Of a stretch of DNA of 64,000 nucleotides, positions 34,355-43,111 are shown piece after piece. The DNA lies in contig JBGPOP010000022.1 in the NCBI GenBank assembly GCA_041488095.1, positions 8,720-72,719 of the forward strand, in the 5' to 3' direction. The notes beneath the pieces are model-generated. The model was given only the letters and a program-made list of their open reading frames with translations, was not told where the DNA came from and searched no databases. The translations under genes were made by a program, and so were the position numbers. The DNA is from DASYPQ01 sp041488095. GTDB lineage: Bacteria > Planctomycetota > UBA1135 > GCA-002686595. The number at the start of each line of letters is the position of its first letter. Positions within the stretch are counted from its first letter, which is position 1.

Positions 34355-35428
34355 TCAGCGCTGGTGCGCGTAGGTTTCCAGGATTTCGAAGGCGTCCGGC
34401 GGGAGCGCAGGCAGCTCCTCGAACTTCGCGGACGATCTCGGGGGAGGAGGCAGAGGCGTGAGGACCACGACGGGGAGAGGGTGGTCCTCCGCGGCGCGTT
34501 CCTCGCGCGCGCGAACCGGCTCGGGCGATTCTCCGTGCGGCTCTTCCGGAGGCGCAGCGGGCGCCGTGATGGACGCGGATGGCGTCTTGGCCGACGGCGC
34601 GAGGCCCTCGATCGGCGGGAGGGCGGCGAGCTCGGGGTCGCGGACCTCGCCGTGGGCGATGTCGCGCGCGACGGAGAGGTAGTCCTGCGCGCCGTTGGAG
34701 TCGGGAGCGTACTCGAAGATCGTCCGGCCGAAGCTCGGTGCCTCGGCGAGCTTGACGTTGCTGCGCACGGGACAGGAGAGAACCTGGCCGGGGAAGAAGG
34801 TGCGGATCTCGGCCAGCACTTCGCGCGCGAGCTTCAAGCGGCTGTCGTAGAGACAGGGCAGGATCCCGGTGACCTCGAGCCGCGGGTTCAGCCGTTTCTT
34901 GAGGAGCTGGAGGATCTCGACCAGCTTGCTCATCCCCTGAAGCGCGAGGAATTCGGTCTGGATCGCGATCAGGACCTCGCCCGCGGCCGAGAGTGCGTTG
35001 ATCGAGAGCAGCCCGAGGCTCGGAGGACAGTCGAAGAGGACGTAGTCCGCGGGCGCGCGGCCCTCCTGCTCGCGGCCGGCGAGCTCCCACTCCTGGAGCG
35101 CTTCACGCATGAGGTGCTCACGGCCCATCGCGCCGGCGAGCTCGAGCTCCGCGCCCGAGAGATCGATGTTGGCGGGCAGGAGGCGCAGGGACGGCGTCGA
35201 CGTCTCGCGCAGGGACTCGGCCACGCTCGACCCGCCCATGAGCACGGTGTAGGTCGAGGGCGAGCCGGGAGCGGCCTCGATGTTGAGGGACAGCGTCAAG
35301 TTCGCTTGCGCGTCCATGTCGACCAGCACCACACGCCGGCCGGAGAGGGCGAGCGCCGCGCCCAGATTGACGCAAGTCGTGGTCTTGCCCACGCCGCCCT
35401 TCTGGTTGATGACCGCGATACGCCGCAT
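34355..35428 (-). CDS. parA: Chromosome-partitioning ATPase ParA/Soj with long C-terminal tail
   Basis: 357 residues. A deviant Walker ATPase: INQKGGVGKTTTCVNLGAALA, the catalytic VDMDAQANLT and FDCPPSLGLLSINAL are all present. With ParB bound at parS it drives origin segregation. The Soj core ends near residue 260; a Pro/Ala/Glu-rich tail of about 100 residues follows, absent from standard Soj. It lies between bshB and bshA rather than beside parB, which is at 43.9 kb. A TAGACT hexamer 12 bases before the ATG overlaps the bshB stop codon, so it may have a private promoter. Confidence 0.93.
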   Translation of the reverse strand: MRRIAVINQKGGVGKTTTCVNLGAALALSGRRVVLVDMDAQANLTLSLNIEAAPGSPSTYTVLMGGSSVAESLRETSTPSLRLLPANIDLSGAELELAGAMGREHLMREALQEWELAGREQEGRAPADYVLFDCPPSLGLLSINALSAAGEVLIAIQTEFLALQGMSKLVEILQLLKKRLNPRLEVTGILPCLYDSRLKLAREVLAEIRTFFPGQVLSCPVRSNVKLAEAPSFGRTIFEYAPDSNGAQDYLSVARDIAHGEVRDPELAALPPIEGLAPSAKTPSASITAPAAPPEEPHGESPEPVRAREERAAEDHPLPVVVLTPLPPPPRSSAKFEELPALPPDAFEILETYAHQR

Positions 35429-35440
35429 GGATCCCGGCGC

Positions 35441-35446
35441 AGTCTA
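35441..35446 (-). promoter_or_regulatory. Putative -10 element (TAGACT) for parA
   Basis: Minus-strand TAGACT whose TAG is also the bshB stop codon; it ends 12 bases before ATG 35428, predicting a nearly leaderless parA transcript. No clear -35. Confidence 0.38.
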
Positions 35447-36172
35447 GCCCTCGGCTCCCCCTGCGGCGAGCAGCGGATCGAGGCAGGGCAGCGGCCCGCG
35501 GTGCAGCAGTGGCTCTCCGTAGAGCGCACCGATCCGCTCGCCGTAGGTGCGGGCCTTGGTCTCCATGCGCGCCAGGATGTCGGCGCCGAAGAGCAGGTGC
35601 TGCCCGCGGTCCTCCGCGCTCGCGGGGGCGAGCTGGCTCGCGTAGCAGCGCACGAGCCGCAGCTTGTCCTCCCACACCGGCCCGATGTCGACCACGAAGG
35701 TCGGCTCGAAAGGCACGTGACCCATGAAATGGTAGAGACGGCGCGGGCGGCGCGCAGGCCTCGTCGACGTTCGATCGGAGAGGCGCGACAGGCCGGAGAG
35801 GTACCAGGCCGCACGCGCCAGCTCGCCCGCGGCGCGGTGGTCGGGATGGAGATCGTCGACGTGGTGCGCGAGGAGCACGTCGGGTTCGTGCTCGCGCACG
35901 AGCGCGGCGAGACGCTCGCGCGCCTCGAGCGTCGGCAGGACGCGTCCGTCGGGAAGCTCCAGGTTGTGGCGCACCGCGAGATGGAGGATCGCGTTGGCCG
36001 CCTCGGTCTCCCGGGTGCGGTCCGAGGCGCTGCCGCGCGTGCCCAGCTCTCCCCGGGTCAGGTCGACGACGCCTACTCTCCGGCCCGCTCGCGCGAGAAG
36101 GAGCATCGTTCCGCCGAGCGAAATCTCCGCATCGTCCGGGTGCGCCGCCACCACGAGCACGTCGAGCTTCAC
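35444..36172 (-). CDS. bshB: Bacillithiol deacetylase BshB
   Basis: 242 residues from GTG 36172, overlapping the bshC stop (GTGA). LmbE-family zinc deacetylase that removes acetyl from GlcNAc-malate. The zinc site starts with AAHPDDAEISLGGT, followed by LTRGELGTRGS and the HHVDDLHPDHRAAGE ligand-containing segment. The long-chain C-terminal part (YASQLAPAS; YGERIGALYGEPL) matches BshB1. GTG was chosen over the upstream frame because it begins the conserved KLDVLVVAAHP strand. Confidence 0.92.
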   Translation of the reverse strand: MKLDVLVVAAHPDDAEISLGGTMLLLARAGRRVGVVDLTRGELGTRGSASDRTRETEAANAILHLAVRHNLELPDGRVLPTLEARERLAALVREHEPDVLLAHHVDDLHPDHRAAGELARAAWYLSGLSRLSDRTSTRPARRPRRLYHFMGHVPFEPTFVVDIGPVWEDKLRLVRCYASQLAPASAEDRGQHLLFGADILARMETKARTYGERIGALYGEPLLHRGPLPCLDPLLAAGGAEG

Positions 36173-37797
36173 GCCGCGTCTCCTTCGAGATCGGCGCCCA
36201 GATGCACGATGAGGTGCTCGGTGCCGAAGGGGTCCAGCTCGCCGAGCAGCTCCAGGGGCCACTCCTCGCCGAAGCGCGCCACGAAAGGCAGGGGTCCAAG
36301 CACGCGCTCCTGGGGCTGTTCGCGCGGACAGAGCCAGTTGTTCAGTCGTCGGAGGTGACGCCGGCCCTTGCCGCTCTTGTTCTGATGCACGCGCTCGGCC
36401 TTGTCAGCCAGCCACTGTCCGGCGGAGCGCACCTGGTCGGAGGCGCGCTTGAGCTGCGAGACGAGGGCCGGGTCGAGCTCGGAAAGCTCGCCCCGCAGCC
36501 CTTCGATTCCCCGCGCGGCGTCCTCGGCGAGCGCGCGCATCTTCGCGATCACGGGAGGCGCCTCCGACCCCGACAGGTCGGGCGTGAAGGCCCCCTTCGC
36601 GTGGAGGACGCGCCCGACGTCCACTTCGAGCTTGGCGAGCGACGTTCGGCACTCGGGATCGACGAGCGTGCACGAGACGCGCGGGACGAAAGGCGTCGCT
36701 GGAGCGCCGACACACGCGCGCAGATCGGGCAGCTCGGCGTGATAGGCGAGCTCTCCCCATCCGCCGACGTAGGCCGCAACCGGGAGGCAGAGGTCCTGGA
36801 CGATCGGCCGCAGGAGAGCACCCGGCGACCAGGAGAGCGGGTCCTGGACGATCTCGGCGGCCAGCTCGGCGCCGGTGCGTGAGCCGCCCTCGCCGTCGAA
36901 ACGGAAGCCTTCGCCGCCCGCACGCAGCGCGAGCCGACCCTCGGGGAGGTGGGAGTACAGGAGTGCGGCGCCGGCGGGCTCGATCGCGGGCTGGAGTCCC
37001 AGGGCCCGAACGCGCTCCGCTCCGCGCTCGAGGAGCGCGACCGGATCCGCGGCGGCGATGCGCGCAAGATGTGCCGAGATCTCGGCGCGGATCCAGTCCG
37101 GCTCGACGACGACGAGCCCCGCGCGGCCGAGCAGTGCGGTGAGGCTGCGGGTGAACCCGCGCGCCAGGCTGTCGCCCGCGCGCGGCGCGAAGAGCTCGAG
37201 GGCGCGGGCTGCGAAGGGCGCACCCTCGAGAATCTGCGCCAGCAGCGCGCGGATCGCCGCGAGGTGGTGCGTCTCCTCGTCGAGGACGATCTTCGAGAAG
37301 GGCTGGCGGCCCGAGGACAACCCCGCGAGCGAGATCTTCTGGAGATCCAGGTTGCGGTTGACGAGGTGCGCATGGTGGACCTCGGCGACATCATGGTCGT
37401 CGGCGTGGTTCCAGAACACCGCCACGACCGGCACGCTCCAGCGCTCACGCAGGAGGCGGGCGAGACGCAGGGCCTGCAGCGCCTTGTAGAGCGACAAGAG
37501 CGGAGAGGCGAGGAGACCCGGCTGCTGGCCTGTGACGACGGCGCAAGCGCCGGGCTCGGCCAGGGCGCGCGCGGCGTCGAGCGTCGCGACGTGCGGCGAC
37601 AACGGAGCGAGACGTTCCTCGAGGCGCTTGGCCAGGGCCGAGCGCTCACGTGGCTCGAGCCGATCGGCGGGGCGTCCGATCTCTCCCAGACTGCGAGGGA
37701 CCGCGACGGCGCCGTCGCCCATGCGGCCGGAAAGCGCAGCCCGCGCCAGGAGCGATCGTTCGAGCGCCTCCTCGGGCAGGTGCTGGATGCGGATCAT
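36169..37797 (-). CDS. bshC: Bacillithiol cysteine ligase BshC
   Basis: 542 residues from ATG 37797, overlapping the pyrF stop (ATGA). Adds L-cysteine to GlcN-malate to complete bacillithiol. Family-typical sequence: VVTGQQPGLLASPLLSLYKALQALRLA near residue 85-110, VAVFWNHADDHDVAEVHH, and a C-terminal SGKGRRHLRRLNNWLCPREQPQER. Length matches BshC (about 540). It completes the bshA-bshB-bshC set in one strand run, so the organism very likely makes bacillithiol or a close relative. Confidence 0.93.
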   Translation of the reverse strand: MIRIQHLPEEALERSLLARAALSGRMGDGAVAVPRSLGEIGRPADRLEPRERSALAKRLEERLAPLSPHVATLDAARALAEPGACAVVTGQQPGLLASPLLSLYKALQALRLARLLRERWSVPVVAVFWNHADDHDVAEVHHAHLVNRNLDLQKISLAGLSSGRQPFSKIVLDEETHHLAAIRALLAQILEGAPFAARALELFAPRAGDSLARGFTRSLTALLGRAGLVVVEPDWIRAEISAHLARIAAADPVALLERGAERVRALGLQPAIEPAGAALLYSHLPEGRLALRAGGEGFRFDGEGGSRTGAELAAEIVQDPLSWSPGALLRPIVQDLCLPVAAYVGGWGELAYHAELPDLRACVGAPATPFVPRVSCTLVDPECRTSLAKLEVDVGRVLHAKGAFTPDLSGSEAPPVIAKMRALAEDAARGIEGLRGELSELDPALVSQLKRASDQVRSAGQWLADKAERVHQNKSGKGRRHLRRLNNWLCPREQPQERVLGPLPFVARFGEEWPLELLGELDPFGTEHLIVHLGADLEGDAA

Positions 37798-38705
37798 GAG
37801 CGTGCGGTGCGTGCCGCCGCGGAGAGCGCGGCGATCATCTCCTCGAGCGCCGCGCGCGAGGCATCCTTCCAGTGCATGCCTTGGTAGCGCGGCTCGCGCC
37901 AGGCGAAGAGGATTGCGCGCGAGGAGCTCACGAGAGCCCCGCGGCCGCCCGGAAGGAATCCTGCGGCGACCTCCGTTGCGCGCGCGCCCTGGGCGCCGTA
38001 CCCGGGAATGAGGAACGGCGTCGACGGCATTCTGGCGCGCAGCCGCGCGAGCTCGGCGGGATGCGTCGCGCCGACCACCGCGCCGACGCTCGAGAGCCCG
38101 CAGCGGCCGACGAGGCCTCTCCCCCACTCGACGACGGCATCGGCGACGCGCTCGAAGAGCGGCGGGAAACCGTGTTCCTGGAAGAGCGCGCTGCCTGGGT
38201 TCGAGGTGCGCACGAGCACGTAGATCCCCGCGCCCGTGCGCGCGCAGGTATCGAGGAATGGCTTCACCGAGTCCGCGCCGAGGAAGGGGTTGACCGTGAT
38301 CGCGTCGCATCGTCCGGCGCTCTCCGGAAGGTCGCCTTCGAGATAGGCGTGCGCGTAGGCCCGGGCGGTGCTGTCGATGTCGCCGCGCTTGACGTCGCCG
38401 ATCACGAGAAGGCCCGCGGCGCGCGCGGCGCGCACGACGCGCTCCCAGGCTTCCGCGCCGTCTGCCCCGTGCACCTCGAACAGGGCCGACTGCGGCTTGA
38501 CGGCGGGCACTCTTCCGGCGACGAGGTCGATCAGCTCGCACAGGAAATCCGCCGCGGCCGCCGCCCGCTCGGCACGCGTCGCGCCGGAGCGCGCGGCCGC
38601 GAACTCCTCGGGCAGAAGGTCGGGGTGGGGATCGAGCCCGACCAGGCAGGGGTTGCCCGCGCGCGAGACAGCTTCGTCGAGGCGGTCGGCGAAAATCGAC
38701 GTCAT
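37794..38705 (-). CDS. pyrF: Orotidine 5'-phosphate decarboxylase, type 2
   Basis: 303 residues. Catalyses the last step of UMP synthesis. The catalytic Asp-Lys-Asp array is in GDVKRGDIDSTARAYAHAYL; CLVGLDPHPDLLP at the N-terminus and VGATHPAELARLRARMP toward the end are typical of the longer, type 2 enzyme (about 270-310 residues). It leads the run with bshC, whose start overlaps its stop. TAGGAT lies about 70 bases upstream. Confidence 0.94.
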   Translation of the reverse strand: MTSIFADRLDEAVSRAGNPCLVGLDPHPDLLPEEFAAARSGATRAERAAAAADFLCELIDLVAGRVPAVKPQSALFEVHGADGAEAWERVVRAARAAGLLVIGDVKRGDIDSTARAYAHAYLEGDLPESAGRCDAITVNPFLGADSVKPFLDTCARTGAGIYVLVRTSNPGSALFQEHGFPPLFERVADAVVEWGRGLVGRCGLSSVGAVVGATHPAELARLRARMPSTPFLIPGYGAQGARATEVAAGFLPGGRGALVSSSRAILFAWREPRYQGMHWKDASRAALEEMIAALSAAARTARS

Positions 38706-38774
38706 GACCGGGCCGCTCCTCTGCGCCGGAGGATGAGCCGGGGTGGAAGCCGGGGCGCCGAGGTCCGGCGCAGG

Positions 38775-38780
38775 ATCCTA
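38775..38780 (-). promoter_or_regulatory. Putative -10 element (TAGGAT) for the pyrF-bshC-bshB run
   Basis: Minus-strand GCTAGGATCC in the 112-bp gap between hemW and pyrF. Same TAGGAT as in front of the HPr-domain gene. No clear -35. Confidence 0.38.
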
Positions 38781-38817
38781 GCGTCCCGAGGGAGCCGAGG
38801 GAGTTTCGCGGCGCTTC

Positions 38818-40029
38818 TCAAGCTCGGGGCCGTTCCAGGAAGCGCTTCGCGACCCAGTCCGCCAAGGGCAGGCCACGCGAGGTGAGGCGGTAGCGGCCGG
38901 CGCGCTCCTCGAGCAGGCCCTGCGCGGCGAGGTCGACTGCGGTCGGCAGCGCGGGATCGCCGGCTCGCTCGTAGCCAGCGCACTGCCGCGCCTCGGCCGC
39001 CTCGACGCCGTCACCGAGACGCAGACCCAGCCACCATGTCTCGGCGAGGCGGTTTTCCGGCGGCGGAGTCTCCTCCCAGGCGCGGGCGCTCCGTCTCTGC
39101 CCGACGCTGCGCAGGTACGATCCGATTCCCTTGAGGTTCCCCGCACGCGTGTTCCCGATCTTGCTGACGGCCGAGGGCCCGATGCCGAGGTAGGCGCCGT
39201 TCCGCCAATAGTTCACGTTGTGCTCGCAGCGTCGACCCGCTCGCGCGAAGTTGGAGATCTCGTAAGCCTCGAATCCGCGGGCGATGAGCGTCTCGCGCGT
39301 GCTCCAGAAGAGCGCGAGTTCGGTCTCCTCCGGCGCTCGGGCGATGCGGCCTTCCTCGAGCCAGCGGCGGAAGGGCGTCTCCTCCTCGAAGGTCAGGTTG
39401 TAGGCGCTGAGGTGATCGGGCCCGAGATCGAGCACGCGGTCGAGGTCGCTGCGCCAGGCCTCAGGGGTCTGATCCGGCACGGCGTAGATCAGATCCACGT
39501 TCAGGTTCGAGGCACCGGCCTCGCGCGCGGCCTCGAAAGCGCGCAGGCCCTCCTCGGCCGAGTGCACGCGACCGAAGAGGTCGAGCACCTCGTCGTGCAG
39601 GCTCTGGATCCCGATCGAGAGGCGGTTCACACCCAGGTCGAGGAGCGCGAGCGCCTTGTCGCGGTCCAGGCTCTCGGGATTGCACTCGGCGGTCACTTCG
39701 ATGGCCGAGTCGCGAAATCCGCACACGCGCTGGAGGCCGTCGAGGAGCGTGCGCAGCTCGGGCGTGGAGAGGAGCGAGGGCGTGCCGCCGCCGAGGTACA
39801 CGGTCCGCGGACGAGCGGGCGCGCGACCCTCGGCCTCGCGCAAGATGGCTGCGACCATCGCCGGGCGGTCCTGGCCTTCCGCGGGTACGGAGAAGAAATC
39901 GCAGTAGTGGCACTTGGCGGCGCAGAACGGCAGGTGCACGTAGAGGGGCGTGCCTTCGGGTGCCCTCGGATCGTCCCCACCCCCGCTCCCGGTGGGCGCG
40001 GGAGGATCTCCCGCGCCAAGCTGGAACAT
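38818..40029 (-). CDS. hemW: HemW-type radical SAM protein
   Basis: 403 residues. The radical SAM cluster motif is in PLYVHLPFCAAKCHYCDFF (C-x3-C-x2-C), followed by YLGGGTPSLL, EVTAECNPESLD and LSIGIQSLHDEVL; the HemW C-terminal winged domain has NVNYWRNGAYLGIGPSAVS. HemW (once called oxygen-independent coproporphyrinogen III oxidase) acts as a heme chaperone rather than a decarboxylase; the extra N-terminal motif of HemN is absent. A Gly/Pro-rich leader of about 27 residues precedes the conserved start. It lies 13 bases after the sigma factor gene, in the same orientation. Confidence 0.88.
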   Translation of the reverse strand: MFQLGAGDPPAPTGSGGGDDPRAPEGTPLYVHLPFCAAKCHYCDFFSVPAEGQDRPAMVAAILREAEGRAPARPRTVYLGGGTPSLLSTPELRTLLDGLQRVCGFRDSAIEVTAECNPESLDRDKALALLDLGVNRLSIGIQSLHDEVLDLFGRVHSAEEGLRAFEAAREAGASNLNVDLIYAVPDQTPEAWRSDLDRVLDLGPDHLSAYNLTFEEETPFRRWLEEGRIARAPEETELALFWSTRETLIARGFEAYEISNFARAGRRCEHNVNYWRNGAYLGIGPSAVSKIGNTRAGNLKGIGSYLRSVGQRRSARAWEETPPPENRLAETWWLGLRLGDGVEAAEARQCAGYERAGDPALPTAVDLAAQGLLEERAGRYRLTSRGLPLADWVAKRFLERPRA

Positions 40030-40042
40030 CCTTACCTCGTCT

Positions 40043-40954
40043 TCAGTGCTCGCCCATGACTCCGTAGAGCTTCCTGAGCGCCTCTTGCTCGATCTGGCGC
40101 ACGCGCTCCCGGGTCAGGCCCACGACCTTGCCGATCTCCTTGAGGGTCATCGTCTCGCCGTCCGCGGTTCCCAGGCCGTAGCGCAGGCGCAGGATCGTGG
40201 CTTCGCGCTCGTCGATGACCTTCAGGAGCTCCCCCAGCTTAGCGATCATGTCGGCGTTCAGCATCTGTTCGTCGGGCGCCTGCGCGCCGGCGTCCTCCAC
40301 CGTGTCCTGGTTCACGGTGAGTGCGTCCAACGAGACCTGCTGCGCCATGCCCGAGGTGTGGATCGTGCGCCTGAGGAGTGGCCAGTTCTCCTCGGGTATG
40401 CCGATCTCCGCCGCCACCTCCTCCACGGTTGGCGCGCGACCGAGGAGGTAGGTCAACTCGAGGCTCACCACCCGCCAGCGAGAGATCAGCTCCGACATGT
40501 AGCTCGGCACGCGCACCTGCTTGACGGTGTTCGTCAACGCGCGACGGATCGACTGCTTGATCCACCACGTGCCGTAGGTCGAGAAGCGGCAGCCCGCACC
40601 GGGGTCGAACTTCTCGGCGGCCTTCATGAGCCCGATGTTGCCCTCGGCGATCAGGTCCTGGAGCGAAAGCCCCCGATCTGCGTAGGTCTTCGCCACCGAG
40701 ACGACCAGGCGCAGGTTCGCGCGGATCATCCGTTCGCGCGCCGGCTGGTCGCCGGCCTGGATCCTGCGGCCCAGCTCGCGCTCCTCCGCAGCGGTGAGGA
40801 GCGGCACCTCGTTGATTTCCAGGAGATAGGTCTCGAGACAGCGTTCGGCGGAAATGGCGGCCTCCAGGGGGTGGGTACGGCTCCGGGGCGGGGGCGCCGA
40901 CACCCTCCCATCGGCCGCGCGCGCCGGCCGTCTTGAGCGGACGGGCTCCGTCAA
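40043..40954 (-). CDS. Sigma-70 family factor of RpoD/RpoS type (group 2)
   Basis: 303 residues. Region 1.2 (LETYLLEINEVPLLTAAEE), region 2 with ANLRLVVSVAKTYADRG, QDLIAEGNIGLMKAAEKFD and FSTYGTWWIKQSIRRAL, region 3, and region 4 with TMTLKEIGKVVGLTRERVRQIEQEALRKL are all present. The large non-conserved region of the primary RpoD and its long 1.1 domain are missing, so this is a compact alternative or group-2 factor, expected to read promoters like the housekeeping ones. Divergent from the HPr-domain gene by 83 bases. Confidence 0.93.
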   Translation of the reverse strand: MTEPVRSRRPARAADGRVSAPPPRSRTHPLEAAISAERCLETYLLEINEVPLLTAAEERELGRRIQAGDQPARERMIRANLRLVVSVAKTYADRGLSLQDLIAEGNIGLMKAAEKFDPGAGCRFSTYGTWWIKQSIRRALTNTVKQVRVPSYMSELISRWRVVSLELTYLLGRAPTVEEVAAEIGIPEENWPLLRRTIHTSGMAQQVSLDALTVNQDTVEDAGAQAPDEQMLNADMIAKLGELLKVIDEREATILRLRYGLGTADGETMTLKEIGKVVGLTRERVRQIEQEALRKLYGVMGEH

Positions 40955-40989
40955 GGAGGACGCAAGAAGGACTCCGGGGCGCCGTGGGG

Positions 40990-40995
40990 TAGGAT
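40990..40995 (+). promoter_or_regulatory. Putative -10 element (TAGGAT) for the HPr-domain gene
   Basis: GGTAGGATTC in the 83-bp divergent gap, 42 bases before ATG 41038. No clear -35. Confidence 0.38.
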
Positions 40996-41037
40996 TCAGG
41001 CGCCCGCCGTCCTGCCGAGGCCCGGCGAGCGCCCCAC

Positions 41038-42345
41038 ATGACCGAGACCTCGCTCGAAGAAGTCATCTCCGAGAAGGCCTTCGCAGGGATTCTCGAGAGG
41101 CAGGCGGAGGTGTTCTACCGCTTGTCGAACACCCTCGTGCCGCGCCCCGACGAGAGCTGGACGCGCGCGCATTTCTCCGAGCTGATCAGCGAGGCCGACA
41201 CGCTCGAGGCGCTGCTCGACGACTACGGAGCGCGCCACAACCGGACCTACAGCATGATCCGCGAGCTCGTGGCCTCGATCCGTGGGATCGCGCTGGCGGG
41301 TTTCAGCGTCGCCCACCTGGAGCGACGCTTCGGAAGCTACGGGACCATCCTCTCAGCGCGGGAGGCCGAGTCGGCGCTGGCCTCGATCCAAAAATCCCGC
41401 GCGTTCCTGCTGGGCGCCTTGCGCACGCTGCTCACGGCCGCGCGGGAGGAGGGGGCCATGCGGGGCGTCAAGGTCCCTTCCGAGGCCTACGGCGAGAGTC
41501 GCACTGCCCGTGAGACACCGCGCCAGAAGCTGCCCCGCAACGCGGACCAGGAAGATCTCGAGGACGACGAGCAGAAGGTCGCCGAGGTGGCGGCCAAGTT
41601 CCTCCAGGTCTGCGGCATGTTCGACGACATCGCCGTTCGGCGAATCGTGCACGAGGAGGAACGCGAGGCCTACCTGCGCAGCGTGTGCAGCGAGGAGCAG
41701 GCGCGGGTCTACGAGGCCACCGTCCACAACCTCCAGTCGGCGTACGACACGTGGGTCAAGAACACGGGGATCGAGGCTGGGGACGATCGACTGCCGAAGT
41801 TGCGCGGACACGCTTCGGCCGCGCTGCATCTCCTCGAAGCGGTCACCCATCTCGTTCACTTCGTCGAACGTCACGAGAGCGGGATGCGCAACGAACCCAT
41901 CGAGAGGCGCGTGGAGGCTTTGGTGGATCGCGGGCAGGTACGCGACGTCACCCTGAACCACCTGCTCTACTGGGCGGCGCAGCTCGTGCGCCGAGGCCGG
42001 CCCCTGGCCGAGGACCTGCTGCCAAGCTACACGAACGTCCAACTCCTCGAGGTGACGCTCGGCGAGGATGTCAGTCTGCACGCCCGGCCGGCGGCGCTGA
42101 TCGTCGGGATCGTGAATCGCTACGGAACACCGGTCGAGATGGAAATCGAGGGGCGGAAGTGCAACGCCGCGTCGATTCTCGACTTGATGGTGGCGGTCGG
42201 GTCAAAACCCCAGGCGCGTCGTTTCCGTTTCCGCGGCGACGAAAAGCCGCTGCACGACATCGAGATCTTGTTCCGCAGCGGGCTGGGCGAGAGGGGCATC
42301 GAAGGTTTGCCGAGCGCCCTCGCCTACCTGCGCAGCGGCGAGTAG
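41038..42345 (+). CDS. Helical protein with C-terminal HPr-like phosphocarrier domain
   Basis: 435 residues. The last ~95 are an HPr domain: DVSLHARPAALIVG places the phospho-accepting His at 348, with the conserved HARPA, and NAASILDLM puts a serine at 379. His-to-Ser spacing is exactly 31, as between His15 and Ser46 of HPr, so both the EI/PEP site and the HPr-kinase site are kept. The first ~330 residues are mostly helical, charged and not recognised (a Lys/Asp/Glu-rich linker at about 155-185). HPr is normally ~88 residues on its own. No PTS gene is adjacent. A regulatory rather than sugar-transport phosphorelay is the likelier role, by inference. Confidence 0.75.
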   Translation: MTETSLEEVISEKAFAGILERQAEVFYRLSNTLVPRPDESWTRAHFSELISEADTLEALLDDYGARHNRTYSMIRELVASIRGIALAGFSVAHLERRFGSYGTILSAREAESALASIQKSRAFLLGALRTLLTAAREEGAMRGVKVPSEAYGESRTARETPRQKLPRNADQEDLEDDEQKVAEVAAKFLQVCGMFDDIAVRRIVHEEEREAYLRSVCSEEQARVYEATVHNLQSAYDTWVKNTGIEAGDDRLPKLRGHASAALHLLEAVTHLVHFVERHESGMRNEPIERRVEALVDRGQVRDVTLNHLLYWAAQLVRRGRPLAEDLLPSYTNVQLLEVTLGEDVSLHARPAALIVGIVNRYGTPVEMEIEGRKCNAASILDLMVAVGSKPQARRFRFRGDEKPLHDIEILFRSGLGERGIEGLPSALAYLRSGE

Positions 42346-42366
42346 CCCGGGACCTCCGCACGGGCT
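42344..42366. terminator. Hairpin between convergent genes
   Basis: AGCCCG (42344-42349) pairs with CGGGCT (42361-42366) around an 11-base loop, spanning the HPr-domain gene's stop codon region just ahead of the convergent phosphoesterase stop. There is no T-tract, so a factor-independent terminator is unproven. Confidence 0.3.
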
Positions 42367-42376
42367 TCGGGTCGGC

Positions 42377-43111
42377 TCACACGCCCAGAAAGAGCCGGTC
42401 CGCGAGAACGTCGGGTAGCCCTGCGTCCCGCATGCGCCGCACCTCGCGCTCGATGTCATAGCGGACGCGGCGGATCCACGCGCGCTTCTCCCCGGAATCG
42501 AAGACGGCATACGCAGCGCGCGGATCCTCGTCGCGAGGCTGGCCGACGCTGCCGACGTTGATCAGCGCACGGCGCGCCTCGGAAAGGTCGATCTCAGGAT
42601 CGAGGGTGTAGGCCGTGTGTGCGGGATCGTCCTCGAGCCGGAGGAGCGTCACGGGGACGTGGGTATGACCGACGAAACAGACCTGCGACGACATCGCGTC
42701 AAGCGAGGGATCGGCGTCCGACGTGCTCTGAATGTAGTCGAAGAGCTCAGGCCGGAAATATGTGCCATGGCCGACACAGCAGTCATCGAGATCCGCGGTG
42801 AGCGGCAGCGACGCGAGCCACCGCCGATCCTCGTCGTCCAAGACTTGCTGCGTCCAGCGCACCGCTTCTCGGGCGTGCGCGTTGAAGTAGCGCAGATCCA
42901 GCTCGCCCACACAAGCAGCGTCGTGGTTGCCCTTGACCACCACCGCGCCGATCGAACGCACCAGGCGGATACATTCGGATGGATGCGCGCCATAGCCTAC
43001 GATGTCCCCAACGCTGAGGATCCTCTCCACGCCTTCCTCGTCGAAACGGCCGAGCACAGCCTCGAGGGCTGAGAGGTTCGCGTGGATGTCGCCGAGGACT
43101 CCGTACTTCAC
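42377..43111 (-). CDS. Calcineurin-type metallophosphoesterase
   Basis: 244 residues from GTG 43111, overlapping the stop of the membrane-protein gene (GTGA). All metal-site motifs of the family are present: YGVLGDIHANLSAL, ILSVGDIVGYG, VVKGNHDAACVG and CFVGHTHVPV, then INVGSVGQPRDEDPRAAY. This matches the diadenosine-tetraphosphatase/protein-phosphatase-like MPP group common in bacteria, whose substrates are mostly unknown. No membrane segment or signal peptide. Confidence 0.88.
   Translation of the reverse strand: MKYGVLGDIHANLSALEAVLGRFDEEGVERILSVGDIVGYGAHPSECIRLVRSIGAVVVKGNHDAACVGELDLRYFNAHAREAVRWTQQVLDDEDRRWLASLPLTADLDDCCVGHGTYFRPELFDYIQSTSDADPSLDAMSSQVCFVGHTHVPVTLLRLEDDPAHTAYTLDPEIDLSEARRALINVGSVGQPRDEDPRAAYAVFDSGEKRAWIRRVRYDIEREVRRMRDAGLPDVLADRLFLGV

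Noticed and set aside
35712..35722. Possible second parS around CACGTG near 35.7 kb, and another CACGTG near 61.3 kb
   Set aside because: Only the central hexamer matches; the flanks do not form the TGTTYCAC/GTGRAACA palindrome.
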